NCBI GenBank assembly: GCA_949361645.1
Contig: OX442421.1
Coordinates: 9,707,484 to 9,771,483, forward strand
Source: Spongilla lacustris
Lineage: Eukaryota; Porifera; Demospongiae; Spongillida; Spongillidae
DNA length: 64,000 bases
Reading direction: 5' to 3'
The notes below the pieces were generated by a model. It was given only the letters and a program-made list of their open reading frames with translations, was not told the DNA's origin and did no database searches. Made by a program: the position numbers and the translations under genes. Below, one piece after another: positions 60,079 to 64,000 of the stretch. How positions within the stretch are numbered: position 1 is the stretch's first letter; each line of letters opens with the position of its first letter.

Positions 60079-60405
60079 ACACACACACGCATGCAAACAC
60101 ACAACACGCACACACACCTACACACGCACACACACCTACACACATACACACACGCACATGCCCACACCATGGATGGACAGCCTACCCACGCACTTCAATT
60201 GAAATCGCACGGCAAAGAAACCGTGTGAATCCGCTGCAGCAATGATTAAAGACGACGTGTTACACGAGCGCACGGTCCTAGCTTAAAATTACATCACAGA
60301 ACGGCCGTATCCAACTGCAATGCTGCAAGTGACGCACACTCAGTCACTCACCCGCTGGTGCGACAGTCTGGTGTCAAGGTGCAGCGAAGTAACTGAATCC
60401 GCCAT
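44617..60405 (-). CDS. SVIL: Supervillin-like protein: disordered N-terminus, gelsolin repeats, villin headpiece
   Basis: Eighteen exons on the minus strand, all joining in phase: 60405-60352, 56471-52441, 52225-52044, 51286-51083, 50889-50753, 50327-50183, 49479-49322, 48464-48075, 47829-47331, 47000-46847, 46547-46504, 46195-46126, 46062-45815, 45724-45572, 45453-45286, 45099-44978, 44919-44861, 44800-44617, about 2333 aa (human about 2200). Exon 2 alone encodes some 1340 residues of Ser/Pro/Lys-rich disordered sequence. Gelsolin-like repeats follow ([60 protein letters not shown]). The C-terminus is a villin headpiece ([33 protein letters not shown]). Supervillin ties actin and myosin II to membranes. 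The start is ATG at 60405 in gagaagATGGCG. Confidence 0.93.
46200..46495 (-). repeat. 27 bp minisatellite beside the acceptor of supervillin exon 12
   Basis: About ten copies of aaagaacacagtaggtatta plus aagggtt (plus strand) fill intron 46196-46503 and end 4 bp from the acceptor region TCTTTGAATCTCCAG. Confidence 0.88.
46690..46848 (-). repeat. 21 bp minisatellite repeating the donor of supervillin exon 10
   Basis: On the minus strand the exon ends AGAGGAAG|GTAGGCC. The next copies read GGGGAGGAG|GTAGGTC and GGGGAGGAG|GTAGGCC, then variants with GGAAGGCC. About seven units. Confidence 0.85.
48497..49320 (-). repeat. 23-24 bp minisatellite starting at the donor of supervillin exon 7, about 35 copies
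   Basis: On the minus strand, ACAAAG|GTATGTTATGTCTCC runs straight into copies of TGGCCATGTTATGTCTCCTC plus TGG that fill the whole intron. It is open in all three minus frames, which explains several long spurious ORFs. Confidence 0.9.
49497..50160 (-). repeat. 26 bp minisatellite in supervillin intron 6, about 25 copies
   Basis: Unit ggagcaatgggccatggtac plus atggat; very homogeneous, with CCATGG and GTAC in every unit. Open in several frames but without splice or codon logic. Confidence 0.92.
50328..50640 (-). repeat. Acceptor-side 35 bp repeat and ggtgaggaccaatgagg repeat in supervillin intron 5
   Basis: Minus-strand copies of CTCTAAACCCCTGTAG|GGGGCAGATATTTACC precede the true exon start CCCTGTAG|GGAGCAGACATTGTG, so acceptor and exon start are repeated (three to four copies). 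At 50490-50640 a second array (gaggtgaggaccaatgaggt) follows. Confidence 0.8.
50644..50765 (-). repeat. Donor-side 29 bp repeat at supervillin exon 5
   Basis: The minus strand reads GAGAAGGCCAGA|GTAAGTCC, then TATATTATGGAGAAGGACAG A|GTAAGTCC, then GAGAAGGCCAGA|GTTCGG, then GAGAAGGACAGA|ATGACC. The exon end and donor are repeated, with the later donors decayed. Confidence 0.8.
51490..51835 (-). repeat. 20 bp minisatellite (atcatgtgatgtacctgtgt) in supervillin intron 3
   Basis: About 16 copies, grading from atcatgtgagttacctgtgt to atcatgtgatgtacctgtgt. Confidence 0.88.
51840..52030 (-). repeat. (GT)n/(GTGCAT)n microsatellite starting at the donor of supervillin exon 3
   Basis: A GT tract with gcatgt interruptions. 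On the minus strand the donor GTACGTTCATTCACACGC leads straight into the CA tract. Confidence 0.85.
52228..52375 (-). repeat. 43 bp repeat ending at the acceptor of supervillin exon 3
   Basis: About three copies of a unit containing gagggtgatggtgaggtggc and acaagtgatgaggtggacat. On the minus strand the copy nearest the exon ends CCATCACCCTCACAG, which is the acceptor. Confidence 0.8.
54225..54560 (-). repeat. In-frame coding repeats in supervillin exon 2
   Basis: Two arrays: five to six copies of a 21 bp unit encoding SPVAARN, and four copies of a 60 bp unit encoding [17 protein letters not shown]. Both keep the frame. Each is Ser/Pro/Lys-rich with SP sites, so they multiply possible proline-directed phosphorylation sites. 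Confidence 0.88.
56505..57005 (-). repeat. (gtgtacat)n satellite-like array at the 3' end of supervillin intron 1
   Basis: About 500 bp of alternating tgtgtacatgtgtacatg units, self-complementary at every GTACAC/GTAC step. It ends about 35 bp from the acceptor of exon 2. Confidence 0.9.
57006..58250. other. A/T-rich part of supervillin intron 1
   Basis: No exon seen. 57780-57920 holds degenerate copies of aaccattcaaattcattcat. A short (gt)n tract lies at 58086-58107. Confidence 0.6.
58255..58620. repeat. 25 bp minisatellite in supervillin intron 1
   Basis: About 14 copies of gggggtgatgtgtgatggtg plus atctt or atatt. Confidence 0.9.
58655..59400. repeat. 41 bp minisatellite in supervillin intron 1, about 18 copies
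   Basis: The unit aaggtggtgtgatgtgatcc plus tgagggtaccctgatggtgtt is highly regular; some copies lack 5 bp (gtgat). Confidence 0.92.
59409..59608. mobile_element. MITE-like element with imperfect terminal inverted repeats
   Basis: caatttgacgcaagagcccg (59414) is mirrored by cgtgctcttgtgtcatattg (to 59604), with matching flanks (acacaatg / cattgtat). About 200 bp without an ORF. The interior (ggacttggccat, gggcgtggttt) resembles sequence at about 7919. Confidence 0.55.
60031..60165. repeat. (AC)n-rich microsatellite in supervillin intron 1
   Basis: A pure AC tract of about 45 bp followed by imperfect acacacgc/acctacac units. The rest of 59609-60351 shows no exon. Confidence 0.85.
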
Positions 60406-60643
60406 CTTCTCTGCGTGTGTGTGTGTTGTCAAACCTGCCGAGATCAGAGCATATCCCTGCGCCTCGATGTTCGGTGTGCACCAGAATCACTCATCCTACA
60501 ACTGGAGGAGTAACATCATAATAGAAGACGTAAAAACGTCGCACTTCCGGTGGGCTGTCCCTGTGCTGCATTTATTACACTTATCTGACGTTACCATGGC
60601 TTTAGCTGAGCAGGTGTGATGTGTTCACACTCCAACTACTGCA
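60406..60643. promoter_or_regulatory. Shared head-to-head promoter of supervillin and the CIB-like gene
   Basis: Only 238 bp separate the supervillin ATG (60405, minus) from the CIB-like ATG (60644, plus). The interval is richer in CpG than its surroundings (aagacgtaaaaacgtcgcac, cttccggtgg, cgttaccatgg) and has no clear TATA box. A cttccggt motif near 60543 resembles an ETS/GABP site, common in bidirectional promoters. Both 5' UTRs must lie within it. Confidence 0.55.
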
Positions 60644-62058
<1,415 letters not shown>

Positions 62059-62110
62059 TTTAAATGTATGTCTTAGCGCTTGCGTGTCACGTGCAGTTCT
62101 CGAATTAGTC

Positions 62111-62116
62111 AATAAA
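62111..62116 (+). terminator. Poly(A) signal AATAAA of the CIB-like gene
   Basis: AATAAA lies 53 bp after the TGA at 62056-62058. Confidence 0.6.
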
Positions 62117-62255
62117 CATGTTCGGATTTCCGCGCACTATTGTATAACTCTAGCAAGGTGATTTATTTGGACGGGGTCAAAACATGGTAAGGATCCAGAG
62201 GGGCTTATCTTACAAGCCTAAATTCCTTGGGAGATACATATGCGCATGGGTATGA

Positions 62256-63378
62256 ATGGGATCAGGTGGGAGCGGTCTCCAGACACCACGTGTGTTAATA
62301 GATACCAGGTATAACGCTATCAAGCTTTCCCGCCGTTCGCATCCACCGACGCAATGTAGGCCCGCGACAGTGGAGGGTTCACTCTTGTGGACTTCAGCAT
62401 ACCAACTCGAGAGCTTCCTGTCTCGCATCCAGTCGCCGAAGCACCACTCTGTGGAGACGTGAGTGATATGATTAGCCGGGAGGGGGGGCGGGTGCACCTA
62501 TGGGTACCCCCACCTATGAGGCGGAGGGTAGTCGGATGCCATGCTTGCAGGATAGGAGGAAGGTCTGCTGGCTCAGCGAATTAATTTAGTGGCTGGTCGT
62601 AACTAAGCAGCAGTTTTGTGAATGAGAAACAGCTGCGTTGTAAGTCGGGCGTGTAGTAATGGGCAAGTCTTATATACATGTACATGATTATTACATGATT
62701 AAAATCATGTTAGAATGATGGTTGAAAATGAAAGTGTTTTGGTTGTTGTGTCTCCCCTCCCTTCCCCCTCATCAGCATGCACAAAGATGTATAGCACAAA
62801 TCACAGTACTATATGTGTGAGAGATTGGGCAAAATTGGAATTGGTACTTGGATGGTGTTTTAATAGGAAACTGAGAGTAGAAGGAAGGAGGGTGTTATCA
62901 CTCAGGTGGACCAGGGTACTGCAGGGACCAGGGTACTGGAGGGACCAGGGTACTGGAGGGACCAGGGTACTGGAGGGACCAGGGTACTGGAGGGACCAGG
63001 GTACTGGAGCATTCAGCACGGTACACTAGTACCCTGGTCCCTACTGTATGTTAGATACTCATGATGTCCAGGGTACTGGTAGAAAATTGATTGCATCAGA
63101 AGGAGAGGTGATTAGGGAAATGTGTCATCCCAAATAGAGGGAATATCTTGATGTTAGCATTAGCACCCCTGCCAAAGTGGGTGTGGTCCAATTCAGTATC
63201 AAGAAGGAATGCGTATCTATATCAGAATATGGAATGATCTCAAGGCAGGGGGGAGGGGGGGGGGGGGGGGGAGAGGCATATTTGGCTGTAATAAACTATG
63301 CCTTCTCTTTCAGTGCCACACACAAGACCTGTGCTTCTTTGATCCGCTATGTGGGGGTTGCCAAGATCTCCTACTTGA
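62256..63378 (+). CDS. 5' exons of an unrecognised gene, continuing past the window
   Basis: Two exons join in phase: 62256-62458 (starting MGSGGSGLQTPRV, ending SPKHHSVET at donor AC|GTGAGT) and 63314-63378 (THKTCASLIRYVGVAKISYL, donor GTGAGT). The composition is protein-like, with SAYQLESFLSRIQSP suggesting a helix. I recognise no family. The minus strand of exon 1 is also open, but only the plus-strand reading has matching splice sites and phase. Further exons should lie beyond 64000. Confidence 0.5.
62915..63010 (+). repeat. 17 bp minisatellite
   Basis: About six copies of gtactggagggaccagg in the intron of the terminal gene. Confidence 0.85.
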
Positions 63379-63596
63379 GTGAGTCAGTGGCATAGGAAGG
63401 CTGGCAGAATGTTCATTATTTTATTGGTTTGATAACTGCTGGTATGGTTTTGAGATCTATATTTAGTTCAGGATGGTTGATGTGGCAGCATTATGTACAC
63501 TCCCCTCACCACCAGATAGGATATTGTGTACATTGCTATCCATTCCTTTGGAGGTGGGTGGGACTATTCTCACACAAGTTGTCATAGTTGCAAATT

Positions 63597-63850
63597 TGGG
63601 TTCCAGCCAAATGGAAATGTGGGGTACATGGAACTTAGGGAAGTGTGGGGTACATGGGGCTTAGGGAAGTGTGGGGTACATGGGGCTTAGGGAAGTGTGG
63701 GGTACATGGGGCTTAGGGAAGTGTGGGGTACATGGGGCTTAGGGAAGTGTGGGGTACATGGGGCTTAGGGAAGTGTGGGGTACATGGGGCTTAGGGAAGT
63801 GTGGGGTACATGGGGCTTAGGGAAGTGTGGGGTACATGGGGCTTAGGGAA
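63597..63850 (+). repeat. 26 bp minisatellite, about ten copies
   Basis: Unit gtgtggggtacatggggctt plus agggaa, almost invariant. Confidence 0.9.
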
Positions 63851-64000
63851 GCTTCACCCCCTATACCATGCTACCAGGGCTCCATAGCTTCACCCCCTCC
63901 ATAGCTTCACCCCCTATACCATGCTACCAGGGCTCCATAGCTTCACCCCCTATACCATGCTACCAGGGCTCCATAGCTTCACCCCCTATACCATGCTACC
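63851..64000 (+). repeat. 36 bp minisatellite cut by the window end
   Basis: About four copies of gcttcaccccctataccatg plus ctaccagggctccata. The array starts immediately after the previous one. Confidence 0.85.

Noticed and set aside
62210..62497. A 95 aa minus-strand frame (EWCFGDWMRDRKLSSWY)
   Set aside because: Antisense of the plus-strand first exon, which has a better start, donor and phase match; kept only as an alternative.

Overview
This 64 kb window is animal nuclear DNA. Its genes are intron-rich, with short GT-AG introns, and encode animal-type proteins: a myosin-IX-like tail, RCC1, supervillin, AIMP3, TMEM205, a CIB calcium sensor, a TRAF-like protein and CARD/Death-domain adaptors. 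Compact gene spacing, death-fold and TRAF genes, and retroelement C-terminal fragments of a type I associate with sponges and corals suggest a sponge or other early-branching marine invertebrate. I hold that only moderately. One 200-base run of N (10294-10493) shows a draft assembly.

Layout. 0-5 kb: 3' part of a myosin-IX-like C1-RhoGAP gene (+). 5-6.8 kb: convergent CARD + two-Death-domain gene (-). 6.8-10.5 kb: gene-poor DNA with foldback elements, microsatellites and a gap. 10.5-13.9 kb: F-box gene (+), EEF1E1/AIMP3 (+), TMEM205 (-). 14-16.1 kb: decayed retroelement ends. 16.1-19.8 kb: two intronless genes, TRAF-like and subtilisin-like (+). 19.9-23.8 kb: RCC1 (+). 24-31.1 kb: three tandem aldo-keto reductase (AKR) genes (-). 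32-33.7 kb: an unrecognised zinc-finger-like gene (+). 34.3-36.5 kb: a fourth AKR gene (+) with a mitochondrial-type leader. 36.9-39.6 kb: an orphan single-pass membrane protein (+). 39.7-44.4 kb: retroelement ends, the intronless RNA polymerase subunit gene POLR2F (+), and a 1.8 kb cluster of three large inverted repeats. 44.6-60.4 kb: an 18-exon supervillin gene (-) sharing a 238 bp head-to-head promoter with a CIB-like gene (+, 60.6-62.1 kb). 62.3-64 kb: start of an unrecognised gene (+) and minisatellites.

Most neighbours are unrelated housekeeping, cytoskeletal or signalling genes. The real functional cluster is the four AKR genes.

The most striking feature is how often a minisatellite begins or ends exactly at a splice site, so the donor, or the acceptor plus the start of the exon, is itself repeated. 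This is seen in the myosin-IX-like, RCC1, AKR and supervillin genes. The second is the inverted-repeat cluster downstream of POLR2F. Exon coordinates come from reading splice sites and matching reading-frame phase by eye; no transcript data were available.
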